Shown here: positions 17,920 through 26,789 of the stretch, piece by piece | Position numbering within the stretch: position 1 is the stretch's first letter | How the letters are laid out: each line of letters begins with the position of its first letter | Source: an uncultured Coriobacteriaceae bacterium | GTDB taxonomy: Bacteria; Actinomycetota; Coriobacteriia; Coriobacteriales; Atopobiaceae | DNA length: 64,000 nt | Assembly (NCBI GenBank): GCA_902778135.1 | Contig: CACYWP010000002.1 | Coordinates: 62,001-126,000, forward strand | Direction of reading: 5' to 3' | The notes under the pieces: model-generated | What the model was told of the DNA's origin: nothing | Seen by the model: the letters and a program-made list of their open reading frames with translations, nothing else | Databases searched by the model: none | Translations under genes and position numbers: made by a program

Positions 17920-19029
17920 ATGGCAAGAAGCAAGAACGTCTCGCGCGAGATCCACGAGAAGACCTACGGTGAGGAGCGCGATAGGGTCATCACGCAGACC
18001 ACCGAAGACATCATCAAGAAGTTCGGCAAGGGCTCCATCATGCGCTTTGGCGACTCCGGTCCCGAGCTGGAGATCGAGTCCATCCCCACGGGCTCGATTG
18101 CCCTCGATGCCGCCCTGGGCATCGGTGGCGTCCCGCGCGGTCGAATCATCGAGATCTATGGTCCCGAGTCCTCGGGAAAGACGACCCTCTCCCTCGAGAT
18201 CCTTGCCGAGGCACAGGCGCTGGGCGGCGTCGTCGCCTTCATCGACGCAGAGCATGCCCTCGATCCCGGCTATGCGGCCCGCATCGGCGTCGACATCGAC
18301 GAGGTGCTCATCTCCCAGCCCGACACGGGCGAGCAGGCACTGGAGATCTGCGACATGCTGGTGCGCTCGGGTGCCATCGATGTCGTCGTCGTGGACTCCG
18401 TCGCGGCCCTCGTGCCCCGTGCCGAGATCGAGGGAGAGATCGGCGACACGACGGTGGGCCTCCAGGCTCGCCTCATGAGCCAGGCCCTTCGCAAGCTTGC
18501 CGGCTCGCTCTCGAAGTCCAAGACCACCTGCATCTTCATCAACCAGCTGCGTGAGAAGATCGGTGTCATGTTCGGCAACCCCGAGACGACGCCGGGTGGC
18601 AGGGCACTCAAGTTCTTCTCCTCCGTGCGCATGGAGATCCGTCGCATCGACTCCATCAAGAAGGGTTCCGACGTCATTGGCAACCGCGTCCGCGTCAAGG
18701 TCGTCAAGAACAAGGTCGCCCCTCCCTTCCGCCAGGCAGAGTTCGACATCATGTATGGCACGGGCATCTCGAAGGAGGGCTCGCTGCTCGACCTCGCGGT
18801 GGATTGCGACATCGTCAACAAGTCCGGGTCCTGGTACACCTACGAGGGGGAGCGCCTGGGACAGGGCCGCGAGGCGGCCAAGGAGTTCCTTGCCACCAAC
18901 CCCGACCTCTACGACGAGATCGACAATCGCGTGCGCGTCGCATGCGGCCTGCTCTTGGGCGACGAGCGCGTGGGCGAGCCGATTGCCGCCCTTGAGGACA
19001 TCGCCGGCACCGACTCCTACGAAGCGTGA
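17920..19029 (+). CDS. recA: Recombinase RecA
   Basis: 369 aa. RecA forms filaments on single-stranded DNA, catalyses strand exchange and triggers LexA self-cleavage. Walker A GPESSGKT is at residues 81-88, Walker [13 protein letters not shown], the L2-type segment [18 protein letters not shown] follows, and [16 protein letters not shown] is the classical signature. The N-terminus has a ~20-residue lysine/glutamate-rich extension relative to E. coli. It has its own LexA-controlled promoter. The stop TGA overlaps the GTG start of recX. Confidence 0.98.
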   Translation: MARSKNVSREIHEKTYGEERDRVITQTTEDIIKKFGKGSIMRFGDSGPELEIESIPTGSIALDAALGIGGVPRGRIIEIYGPESSGKTTLSLEILAEAQALGGVVAFIDAEHALDPGYAARIGVDIDEVLISQPDTGEQALEICDMLVRSGAIDVVVVDSVAALVPRAEIEGEIGDTTVGLQARLMSQALRKLAGSLSKSKTTCIFINQLREKIGVMFGNPETTPGGRALKFFSSVRMEIRRIDSIKKGSDVIGNRVRVKVVKNKVAPPFRQAEFDIMYGTGISKEGSLLDLAVDCDIVNKSGSWYTYEGERLGQGREAAKEFLATNPDLYDEIDNRVRVACGLLLGDERVGEPIAALEDIAGTDSYEA

Positions 19030-19727
19030 GACCCTCACAGCTCATGACATCCGAGGCGCCTGTCTGGTCGGTTGAGCTGCCGGACAGGCGCCAGGCATCC
19101 CTTGGCGGCCCGAAGCCCCGCGCCACGTTGGTGCTCTATCCCGACACCGACCATGAGGAGCGGATGTCCATACCCAGACAGGTCGGGCGCATCCTTTCAT
19201 CAAAGCAGAAGTCCGGCGAGGTCCATCCCCAATCCCGGGCAGAGCTCCTGTATGTCTTGGGGCAGCTCTCACGCTCATGCGCCTCGTCGCGCATAGAGAG
19301 GCTCCTAGACCGCCGAGAGTATGCGGAGAGCGAGTTGCGCGACAAGCTGAGGCAGGATGGCTATACCCCAAAGACGATAGACGCCTGCTTGGAGCGGGCC
19401 TCGGCAGCGGGGCTCGTCAGCAACGCCCGCTATGCGGACTCCTTCATACGCTCGAAGGTGTATGCGGGTTGGGGTATGGCCCGAATAGAGCGAGAGCTGT
19501 CGAACAGGGGGATAGATGCCTCCCAGGTCGAGGGATGGCCCTACGAGTACCTCGACCCAGATGACGAGGTGAGTCGTGCCGTAGACCTGGCCATGACCAG
19601 GCGCGTCAGCGGCGCCCGTCCCTACGAGAAGCTCGTTCGGTTCCTCTGCGGCAGGGGGTTCGCACTTGGTGTCGCCATGCGTGCCGCCCGCCAGGTGCTC
19701 GGGGATGTCGAGGGGGAGCTCGATTAG
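19026..19727 (+). CDS. recX: Regulatory protein RecX
   Basis: 233 aa. RecX limits RecA filament activity. The RecX helical-repeat region starts around residue 75 ([20 protein letters not shown]), continues with [32 protein letters not shown] and a further repeat near the end ([13 protein letters not shown]). The first ~70 residues are not typical. The GTG at 19026 overlaps the recA stop (GTGA), favouring coupling; in-frame ATGs at 19044 and 19164 are alternatives, the last with AGGAG close upstream. Confidence 0.85.
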   Translation: MRPSQLMTSEAPVWSVELPDRRQASLGGPKPRATLVLYPDTDHEERMSIPRQVGRILSSKQKSGEVHPQSRAELLYVLGQLSRSCASSRIERLLDRREYAESELRDKLRQDGYTPKTIDACLERASAAGLVSNARYADSFIRSKVYAGWGMARIERELSNRGIDASQVEGWPYEYLDPDDEVSRAVDLAMTRRVSGARPYEKLVRFLCGRGFALGVAMRAARQVLGDVEGELD

Positions 19728-20048
19728 ATGCGATGTCGTTCGCGGCGAACATGGCGACCAGTTCCCGAAGGTGCGACTGCTTGTTAGTTTTTGGTGTTGT
19801 TCGAAATTTCCTGAGATGGGATTCTCGTCACGCGTTTGACAGTTTTCCGTTTCGAACATACGATTGAATATGCCGTTTGAGTCATTTCTCGTCTGCTGGC
19901 ATGCCAGCTGACGTTTTATATTTCATGCACGCAGCCAACAGGGCTCCTTCGTGGAGTCACATGAGACATACCTCGGATGGCGGGTGCCAAGGGGCGACCC
20001 TTGGCTTCCTGAACTCACTGATGAAGAACGCTCATTCGAGGAGACAGC
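19728..20048 (+). other. Promoter and structured leader upstream of rny
   Basis: 321 bases without a gene and distinctly more AT-rich than its surroundings. It holds a strong promoter (19836-19864) and a leader of ~180 bases with several hairpins: GCTGGCATGCCAGC, a perfect palindrome near 19895; GGCTCC/GGAGTC around a UUCG-like loop (19942-19958); and GCCAAGGG-GCGA-CCCTTGGC (19986-20005), an 8-bp stem closed by a GNRA-type tetraloop. No U-tract follows. A short open frame here has no recognisable features. Confidence 0.65.
19836..19864 (+). promoter_or_regulatory. Promoter for rny operon
   Basis: Consensus -35 TTGACA (19836-19841), a 17-base spacer and -10 TACGAT (19859-19864), placing the transcription start near 19871, about 180 bases before rny. 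Confidence 0.75.
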
Positions 20049-21605
20049 ATGAACATGGCGATTGTCGTAGGCATCATTTGCCTAGCGGTGGGTGCGTTAG
20101 CCGCCTACCTGGTTCTAAACAACAAGAACAACGCTCGCATGCGCGAGGCCGACCAGCATGTGGCCGATGCGCAGGTCCAGGCCCAGCGCATCACCGCCGA
20201 TGCCGAGCGTGACGCCGAGAGCGCCCGCAAGACGGCAATGGTCGAGGCGCGCGAGGAGATCCTCAAGCTGCGTCAGCAGCAGGAGAGCGAGGAGCGCAAG
20301 CGCAAGAGCGAGCTCCAGGTGATGGAGAACCGCATCCTGCAGCGCGAGGAGACGCTCGACCGCCGCAACGACTCGCTCGACCGCAAGGAGCACCAGCTCT
20401 CCAGCCTCCAGGGCCAGCTCGACCGTCGCAAGAACGAGGTCGACGCGCTCTACGGGCGCCAGATGAGCGAACTGGAGCGCATCTCCGCACTGACCAAGGA
20501 GGACGCGCACCAGGAGCTGCTCGACCGCGTGCGTGCCGACGTCGTGCGCGAGGAGGCCCAGATACTGCGCGATTCCGAGCAGCGCGTGCGTGCCCAGGCG
20601 GACAAGACGGCCCGCGAGATCGTGTCCACGGCCATCCAGCGCTGTGCGGCCGACCAGGCTGGCGAGATCACCGTCACGAGCGTGCACATCCCGTCGGATG
20701 ACCTGAAGGGCCGCATCATCGGCCGCGAGGGGCGCAACATCCGCACCTTCGAGCAGGTCTCCGGCGTCTCCCTCGTCATCGACGACACGCCTGAGACGGT
20801 CGTCCTGTCCAGCTTCGACCCCGTCCGTCGCGAGACGGCGCGCGTCGCCCTGGAGAACCTCATCGCGGATGGACGCATCCATCCCGCCCGCATCGAGGAG
20901 ATGTACAAGAAGGCCGAGCGCCTGGTCAACGAGCGCGTCCAGGAGGCCGGCGAGCAGGCCGCCTATGACGCTGGCATCCACGACCTGCATCCCGAGCTGG
21001 TAAAGACCCTTGGCGCCCTGCGCTACCGCACCTCGTTCGGCCAGAACGTCCTGCAGCATTCCGCGCAGGTCTCCGCCCTGTGCGGCATCATGGCATCCGA
21101 GCTCGGGCTGGATGCGATGCCCGCAAAGCGTGCCGGACTGCTGCACGACCTGGGCAAGGCCATCGACCACGAGATCGAGGGGCCGCATGCCATCCTCGGC
21201 GCCGACCTGTGCCGGCGCTACGGCGAGCGTCCCGAGATCGTACACGCGATCGAGGCCCACCATGCGGACGTGGAGCCCGCAACGGTCCTCGACGTGCTCG
21301 TTCAGGCCGCCGATGCCATCTCCGCGGCACGTCCCGGTGCCCGTCGCGAGTCCGCCGAGAACTACATCAAGCGACTCGAGAAGCTCGAGGAGATCTCGAA
21401 CGCGCACGAGGGCGTCGAGCGCACCTACGCCATGCAGGCTGGTCGCGAGCTGCATGTCATGGTCGAGCCCGAGAAGATCTCCGACGCAGAGGCGGTCGTG
21501 CTCGCACATGACATCGCCAAGCAGATCGAGGACGAGATGGAGTATCCTGGCCAGGTTCGCGTCGTCGTGATTCGCGAGTCCCGTGCCGTCGACATCGCCA
21601 AGTAG
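20049..21605 (+). CDS. rny: Ribonuclease Y
   Basis: 518 aa membrane-anchored endoribonuclease that initiates mRNA decay. An N-terminal membrane helix (residues 3-24) is followed by a long Arg/Glu/Gln-rich coiled coil (25-200), a KH domain (GRIIGREGRNIRTFEQVSG), and an HD domain with AGLLHDLGKAIDHE carrying the catalytic His-Asp pair. VLVQAADAISAARPGARRES and LHVMVEPEKISD are further family blocks. CGAGGAG lies upstream of the ATG. The gene precedes a GHKL ATPase and spoVS, whereas Bacillus has ymdB in between. Confidence 0.96.
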   Translation: MNMAIVVGIICLAVGALAAYLVLNNKNNARMREADQHVADAQVQAQRITADAERDAESARKTAMVEAREEILKLRQQQESEERKRKSELQVMENRILQREETLDRRNDSLDRKEHQLSSLQGQLDRRKNEVDALYGRQMSELERISALTKEDAHQELLDRVRADVVREEAQILRDSEQRVRAQADKTAREIVSTAIQRCAADQAGEITVTSVHIPSDDLKGRIIGREGRNIRTFEQVSGVSLVIDDTPETVVLSSFDPVRRETARVALENLIADGRIHPARIEEMYKKAERLVNERVQEAGEQAAYDAGIHDLHPELVKTLGALRYRTSFGQNVLQHSAQVSALCGIMASELGLDAMPAKRAGLLHDLGKAIDHEIEGPHAILGADLCRRYGERPEIVHAIEAHHADVEPATVLDVLVQAADAISAARPGARRESAENYIKRLEKLEEISNAHEGVERTYAMQAGRELHVMVEPEKISDAEAVVLAHDIAKQIEDEMEYPGQVRVVVIRESRAVDIAK

Positions 21606-21615
21606 GAATCGAATC

Positions 21616-22707
21616 GTGGGAGAGGCATCTGCCACAACCGAAGACCTCACCTCGTTCGTCGAGAGGATGGGGGCAGACAAGGCCCTGCGCGTCGAGGAAA
21701 GCCTCGGGCAGGGCTTTGTCCGTTTGCGCGTGGCGGAGGCGGAGCGACGCCAGGCGAAGCATGACATCCGCTGCAGCGAGGACATCGTCATCGAGCTGTT
21801 GCGCAACGCACGCGATGCGGGGGCCCGTCGCATCTTCCTCGCGACCTCGCGCGAGGGGGATCGTCGCACGCTCGTCATGCTCGATGACGGTGCCGGCATC
21901 CCCGAGGAGATGCGGGAGCGCATCTTCGACGCCCGCGTGACGTCCAAGCTCGAGAGCGTACACATGGACCGGTGGGGCGTGCACGGTCGTGGCATGGCCC
22001 TGTATTCGATCAGGGAGAACGTCCTCGAGGCCAAGGTGGAGAGCAGCGTCATGGGCGGGGGGTCGGCAATCCGCGTGGTGAGTGACACCACGGCGCTTGC
22101 AGAGCGTGCCGACCAATCCAGCTGGCCACATGTCGGGAAGGACGAGGACGGCTCCGACGTCATCGAGCGCGGTCCTCGCAACATCATCCGCACCTGCTGC
22201 GAGTTCGCGCTCGAGGAGCGGGGTTCATGCGAGGTGTTCCTCGGCTCAGTCTCGGAGGTCGTGGCGACGCTGCGCGCGCGCATCCGCCCCTCGATATCGC
22301 AGTCGGAGGCGATCCTCGTCAACGACCTGGACGAGCTGCCGGTTCTGGAGAGGTTCCGCCTTGCCGCAGATGCCCAGGAGCTGACGCAGGTCGCGCAGGC
22401 CTGCGGACTGGAGATCTCCGAGCGCAGCGCCCATCGCATCATCTCGGGGCAGATACGTCCCGTGCGCAGCGTCATGGCGCGTCTCATGCATGCTGGAGGG
22501 CCCAAGGGACGTCGGGTGGTCGACCTTGCAGCCGACCGGCGTGGGCTGCGCCTGTCCGACGAGGATGCGCGGGCGTTCGCCCGCGCCATGGAGCGCGAGT
22601 TCGCCTACCTGGCAGATCGCTACTACCTCACGCTCTCGGACACGCCACGGCTGCGCGTCTCGGGTGGTCGGCTCTCGGTGACCTTCGAGTTCGACGAGGA
22701 GGACTGA
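21616..22707 (+). CDS. GHKL-type ATPase of unknown function
   Basis: 363 aa. I recognise a GHKL (Hsp90/MutL/histidine kinase) ATP-binding fold: the N-box VIELLRNARDAGARRI (Asn64, Asp67), the G1 box DDGAGIPEE (90-98) and the G2 box GVHGRGMALYSIREN (121-135). The segment DARVTSKLESVHMDRWG resembles the ATP lid. No HisKA, receiver, MutL endonuclease or membrane segment is visible, so it is neither a standard sensor kinase nor MutL. The C-terminal ~170 residues are charged and helical. The start GTG at 21616 follows the rny stop by 10 bases. Its place between rny and spoVS suggests a role shared with them, but no function can be assigned. Confidence 0.8.
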   Translation: MGEASATTEDLTSFVERMGADKALRVEESLGQGFVRLRVAEAERRQAKHDIRCSEDIVIELLRNARDAGARRIFLATSREGDRRTLVMLDDGAGIPEEMRERIFDARVTSKLESVHMDRWGVHGRGMALYSIRENVLEAKVESSVMGGGSAIRVVSDTTALAERADQSSWPHVGKDEDGSDVIERGPRNIIRTCCEFALEERGSCEVFLGSVSEVVATLRARIRPSISQSEAILVNDLDELPVLERFRLAADAQELTQVAQACGLEISERSAHRIISGQIRPVRSVMARLMHAGGPKGRRVVDLAADRRGLRLSDEDARAFARAMEREFAYLADRYYLTLSDTPRLRVSGGRLSVTFEFDEED

Positions 22708-22849
22708 TTTGTCGTCGCGCGGCATAACGGTGCCAAGCAACTGCATATTCGTCTCTTCACAGAATGCTGAAGATTCATTAATATACTTTATTTAGTTTTG
22801 AAGCTATTCGCGGCTCTCATGCAGCTCAACTGCCCCAGGAGAACACACC

Positions 22850-23170
22850 ATGGAATACCTGAAGGTATCAAGCAAGTCTTCGCCCGCATCCGTGGCGGGC
22901 GCCATCGCCGGCATGGTGAAGGACGGTGTGCCCGTTAACATACAGTCGGTAGGCGCCGGGGCGGTCAACCAGGCCATCAAGGCAGTGGCCATTGCGCGTG
23001 GGTTCCTCATTCCGACGGGGGTGGACATCTCGTGTGCCCCCACCTTTGCGGACATCGACATCAACGGAGAGAGCCGCACGGCCATCCGCATCGCCGTCTA
23101 CGTGCATCGCCTTGTTCCCCAGACGAGCCATGAGCCTCAGGCGGACAGTGCCCAGGAGCTGATGTACTAG
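22850..23170 (+). CDS. spoVS: SpoVS-family (Alba-like) protein
   Basis: 106 aa. It matches the SpoVS family, small Alba-related nucleic-acid-binding proteins: MEYLKVSSKSSPASVAGAIAG, then VNIQSVGAGAVNQAIKAVAIARGF and the C-terminal beta strand RTAIRIAVYVHRL. In Bacillus the gene is needed at stage V of sporulation, but homologues occur in many non-spore-formers. An AT-rich leader upstream carries a -10-like TATACT (22782-22787) without a clear -35. The usual ribosome binding site is weak (AGGAG 12 bases upstream). The next gene miaB begins at the base after the stop. Confidence 0.9.
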   Translation: MEYLKVSSKSSPASVAGAIAGMVKDGVPVNIQSVGAGAVNQAIKAVAIARGFLIPTGVDISCAPTFADIDINGESRTAIRIAVYVHRLVPQTSHEPQADSAQELMY

Positions 23171-24532
23171 ATGCCACGTCCCTTGCTAGCCGGCCGGACC
23201 TACTGCCTCAAGACGTTCGGCTGCCAGATGAACCTGCACGACTCGGAGCGAGTCGGCGGGTTGCTCGATGACTGCGGTTGCATCGAGGTCCAGACCATAG
23301 ACGAGGCGGACATCGTCGTCTTCATGACCTGCTGCGTGCGTGAGAACGCCGACACGCGCCTGTATGGGCAGGCATCGGCTGTCGTCAGCGCGGCTCCCGC
23401 ACCGCACGGCCAGCGCATCCTCGCGGTTGGCGGCTGCATCGCCCAGCGCGACGGCGCCGCGCTGCGCAAGCACATCCCCTCGGTGGACGTCGTGTTTGGC
23501 ACCAGCGCGCTGGCATCGCTCCCCGAGCTGCTCGAGCAGGCCCTGACAGGCGCACGCGGTGTCGCCGTCGACACGATCGAGGAGGGGCGCGGGTTCTCGA
23601 CCGAGCTGCCCAGCCATCGCGTCCAGGCGTTCCATGCCTGGGTGCCCATCATGACCGGATGCAACAACTTCTGCACCTATTGCATCGTCCCCTACGTGCG
23701 CGGACGTGAGAAGAGCCGCGTGTTCGAGCGGATCGTCGCCGAATGCGAGCAGCTGGTGCATGAGGGCGTCCGCGAGATCTGCCTGCTGGGACAGAACGTC
23801 AACTCCTATGGTCGCGACCTGTATGGCGAGCCCCGATTTGCCGACCTGCTGCGAGCCGTGGGGGAGACGGGCATCGAGCGGCTGCGCTTCACCTCGTCAA
23901 ACCCCAAGGACCTCTCGGATGACACGATTGCGGCCATGGCGGGGACCAAGGCCGTGATGCCCCAGCTGCATCTGGCAGTACAGAGCGGCTCGACGCGCAT
24001 CCTCAAGGCGATGCATCGCAGCTACACGCGCGAGGAGTATCTCGACCTGGTCGAGCGCCTGCGCAGGGCCATGCCCGACATCGCCCTCTCCACCGACATC
24101 ATCGTGGGGTTCCCCGGCGAGACGGAGGAGGACTTCGAGGAGACGATGTCGCTGGTGCGGACCGTCGGCTTCGACTCGGCCTTCACCTTCATCTATTCCA
24201 AGCGCCCGGGCACTCCGGCCGCCAGGATAGTCGACGACACGCCGCACGAGGTGATACAGGGGCGGTTCGAGCGTCTGGCGGCACTTGTGGCCCAACTCTC
24301 CCACGATAGCAACCAGAAGGACCTGGGCCAGCTCGTGGAGGTCCTGGTCGAGGGTGCGTCCAAGCGCAACGACCGCGTCATGGTCGGCCATAGCGCCAAG
24401 AACCAGACGGTCCACTTCGAGCTGCCCGAGGCCTGGGACGAGCGGGACATCGTTGGTTCCATGGTGGACGTCCGCGTAGAGGAGGCCCGTACCTGGTACC
24501 TGAGGGGCACGTGCGAGGGGGATCCTCGATGA
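23171..24532 (+). CDS. miaB: tRNA-2-methylthio-N6-dimethylallyladenosine synthase MiaB
   Basis: 453 aa radical SAM methylthiotransferase acting on i6A37 of tRNAs reading UNN codons. The N-terminal domain has cluster cysteines in TFGCQMN, MTCCVREN and GGCIAQ. The radical SAM motif is CNNFCTYC followed by IVPYVRGREKSR. The tail from about DLGQLVEVLVEG is a TRAM domain. It acts after MiaA, whose gene overlaps its stop by 4 bases (ATGA), so the two steps of ms2i6A synthesis are encoded together. Confidence 0.96.
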   Translation: MPRPLLAGRTYCLKTFGCQMNLHDSERVGGLLDDCGCIEVQTIDEADIVVFMTCCVRENADTRLYGQASAVVSAAPAPHGQRILAVGGCIAQRDGAALRKHIPSVDVVFGTSALASLPELLEQALTGARGVAVDTIEEGRGFSTELPSHRVQAFHAWVPIMTGCNNFCTYCIVPYVRGREKSRVFERIVAECEQLVHEGVREICLLGQNVNSYGRDLYGEPRFADLLRAVGETGIERLRFTSSNPKDLSDDTIAAMAGTKAVMPQLHLAVQSGSTRILKAMHRSYTREEYLDLVERLRRAMPDIALSTDIIVGFPGETEEDFEETMSLVRTVGFDSAFTFIYSKRPGTPAARIVDDTPHEVIQGRFERLAALVAQLSHDSNQKDLGQLVEVLVEGASKRNDRVMVGHSAKNQTVHFELPEAWDERDIVGSMVDVRVEEARTWYLRGTCEGDPR

Positions 24533-25479
24533 GTCTGCCTGGCCCGCTGATTGCCATCGTCGGCCCAACCGCGTCGGGGAAGAGCGCGTTGGCCGAACGC
24601 ATCGCATGCGAGCTGGGCACCTCCATCATCTCGGTGGATGCGATGCAGGTCTATCGGGGGATGGACGTGGGCACCGCGAAGGTTCCCGTCGCCGACCGAC
24701 ACTGCCCGCTGCTGATGGTGGACGTGGCCGACATCTCAGACGACTACTCGGTCAAGCTGTTCCAACGGGACGCACGCTGCTGTGTCGAGCAGATCCTGGC
24801 TCGGGGCAAGGTGCCGGTGCTCTGCGGTGGCACGGGCCTCTATCTCAATGCGATCGTGGACGACATGCGCTTCCCCGCAGGCGAGGCTAGCAGCCCCCGC
24901 CGCGTGGCCTACGAGGCGCTGTTGCAGCGCGAGGGGGCGGATGCCCTCTACGAGCAGCTGCGCCAGCGTGACCCCAAGAGCGCCGACGAGATCCATCCCC
25001 ACAACACGAGGCGTGTCATCAGGGCCTTGGAGCTGCTGGACGAGGGAACGTCCTACGCGACGCACCACGAGGGCCTGAAGCAGCTGAAGCCCCTCTACGA
25101 CGTGCGCGTCTGGGGCATAGAGACCGACCGTGCCCAGCTCTACCAGCGCATCGAGCGCCGCGTGGACGAGATGTTCGAGCGGGGGCTGGTCGAGGAGGTC
25201 ATGCGCCTGCGCGAGCAGGGCTTGGCGCAGACCCGCACCGCCTCGCAGGCCATCGGATACAAGGAAGTGCTGCAAGCCCTTGACGGCGATGTCAGCATGG
25301 ACCGCGCACGCGAGATGGTCAAGACGCGGACGAGGCGCTACGCGAAGCGCCAGCTGTCGTGGTTCAGAAACGACCGACGCGTCCGGTGGATCTCCACGAC
25401 CGATATGGACGGCGCTGCGACGACGATCGTGCTCGACCTGCTGCAGGCGGCGCCTCCCGTCAGCGGGACGGAGGGTTGA
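24529..25479 (+). CDS. miaA: tRNA dimethylallyltransferase MiaA
   Basis: 316 aa. MiaA transfers a dimethylallyl group to N6 of A37 in tRNA. The P-loop GPTASGKS lies near the N-terminus. SVDAMQVYRGMDVGTAK, the substrate region GGTGLYLNAIVDD and the IHPHNTRRVIRALE motif are all family signatures, followed by QAIGYKEV and RTRRYAKRQLSWFRND. The ATG at 24529 overlaps the miaB stop and has a GAGGGGG ribosome binding site, so an in-frame GTG at 24511 is less likely. Confidence 0.95.
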   Translation: MSLPGPLIAIVGPTASGKSALAERIACELGTSIISVDAMQVYRGMDVGTAKVPVADRHCPLLMVDVADISDDYSVKLFQRDARCCVEQILARGKVPVLCGGTGLYLNAIVDDMRFPAGEASSPRRVAYEALLQREGADALYEQLRQRDPKSADEIHPHNTRRVIRALELLDEGTSYATHHEGLKQLKPLYDVRVWGIETDRAQLYQRIERRVDEMFERGLVEEVMRLREQGLAQTRTASQAIGYKEVLQALDGDVSMDRAREMVKTRTRRYAKRQLSWFRNDRRVRWISTTDMDGAATTIVLDLLQAAPPVSGTEG

Positions 25480-26768
25480 TGGGCCGCTTCACCCCCCACA
25501 GCACGGCACCGGTTCCCGAACGGGCCATCTTGGTCGGTGTCGACCGAGGGTCTGGGGACTGGTCGGTCGAGGAGTCGCTTGCCGAGCTGAGGCGCCTGGC
25601 AGAGACGGATGGCGCGGAGGTGGTGAGCGTCGTCACCCAGCGGCTCGACCGCCCCATACCAAAGACCTACATAGGCAGCGGCAAGGTGGTGGAGGTCGCT
25701 GACATGGTGCGCAGCATGGAGGCGGACGTCGTCATATTCGATGACGAGCTGACCCCATCGCAGCAGTCCAACCTCGAGAAGGCCTTCAAGGAGCCGACCA
25801 AGGTCATCGACCGTACCGCGCTCATACTCGACATATTCGGCGCTCACGCCCGCACGCGGGAGGGACGCCTTCAGGTCCAGCTGGCCCAGCTGCAGTACGT
25901 GCTGCCTCGCCTGAGGGGCATGTGGAGCCATCTGGTCGGCGAGCAGACGCGCGGCGGCATCGGAAGCCGCTTCGGACAGGGCGAGAGCCAGCTCGAAGTC
26001 GACCGACGGCTGATTCGCAACCGCATCGCGACGCTGCGCGAGGAGCTGCGCAAGCTGGAGCGTCGGCGCAACGTGCAGAGCAAGGCCCGGTGGGAGTCGG
26101 GCATCTATCGCGTGTCGCTCGTCGGCTACACCAACGCGGGGAAGTCGACCCTGCTCAACCGCCTGACAGGCTCTGATGTCTACGTGCGAGACGAGCTGTT
26201 TGCCACGCTCGACCCCACGACGAGGTCGCTCGACCTGGAAGAAGGACGGAAGATTACCCTCACCGACACGGTCGGATTCATCCAGAAGCTGCCGACGACA
26301 CTAGTGGAGTCGTTCAAGTCGACGCTTGCGGAGGCGCTGGCCGCGGACCTCATCCTGAAGGTGGCCGATGCCAGCGACCCACACGCGGCCAAGCAGCTGG
26401 ATGCCGTCGACGACGTCCTGCGCGAGATCGGTGCGGCCGACATACGGTCGGTCGTGGTCTACAACAAGTGCGACCTGCTCGACGAGGCGCAGCGTCGCTC
26501 ACTGTCGCTCGAGCATCCTGATGCCGTCTGCATATCTGCCCTTCAGGGGACCGGCGCCAACGCGCTCCTCTATCGCATCGCGCAGGAGGCGAGCGAGGGT
26601 GACACGACCTGCACCGTCCTCGTCCCCTACGACAAGGGCATGCTGATCAAGATGGTGCACGAGCGTTGCCAGGTCATCCACGAGGAATACGTCCAAGAGG
26701 GCCTGAGGGCCACGATACGGGCCTCGCGGCGCATGCACGACTTCCTGGAGCCATACGAGTGCGAATAG
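25479..26768 (+). CDS. hflX: GTPase HflX
   Basis: 429 aa. HflX is a ribosome-associated GTPase that splits stalled or hibernating 70S ribosomes. The N-terminal HflX domain shows TYIGSGKVVEVADM, FDDELTPSQQSNLEKA and DRTALILDIF, then the glycine-rich SHLVGEQTRGGIGSRFGQGE. The G domain has G1 GYTNAGKS, G3 DTVGF and G4 NKCD. The ATG shares one base with the miaA stop (TGATG) and has GGAGGG upstream. The miaA-hflX pairing is common in bacteria. The gene ends 21 bases from the convergent acyltransferase gene without an evident terminator. Confidence 0.95.
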   Translation: MGRFTPHSTAPVPERAILVGVDRGSGDWSVEESLAELRRLAETDGAEVVSVVTQRLDRPIPKTYIGSGKVVEVADMVRSMEADVVIFDDELTPSQQSNLEKAFKEPTKVIDRTALILDIFGAHARTREGRLQVQLAQLQYVLPRLRGMWSHLVGEQTRGGIGSRFGQGESQLEVDRRLIRNRIATLREELRKLERRRNVQSKARWESGIYRVSLVGYTNAGKSTLLNRLTGSDVYVRDELFATLDPTTRSLDLEEGRKITLTDTVGFIQKLPTTLVESFKSTLAEALAADLILKVADASDPHAAKQLDAVDDVLREIGAADIRSVVVYNKCDLLDEAQRRSLSLEHPDAVCISALQGTGANALLYRIAQEASEGDTTCTVLVPYDKGMLIKMVHERCQVIHEEYVQEGLRATIRASRRMHDFLEPYECE

Positions 26769-26789
26769 GCGTGCGCGGGCTGTGATGCG

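Noticed and set aside
19853..19866. CGAACATACGATTG at the rny promoter as a LexA box
   Set aside because: The left half matches but the right half GATT differs from GTTC/GTTT at key positions; RNase Y is not a known SOS gene.
19877..20212. Short rightward open frame in the rny leader running into rny
   Set aside because: No ribosome binding site, overlaps rny in another frame, and the region is better explained as a promoter and structured leader.
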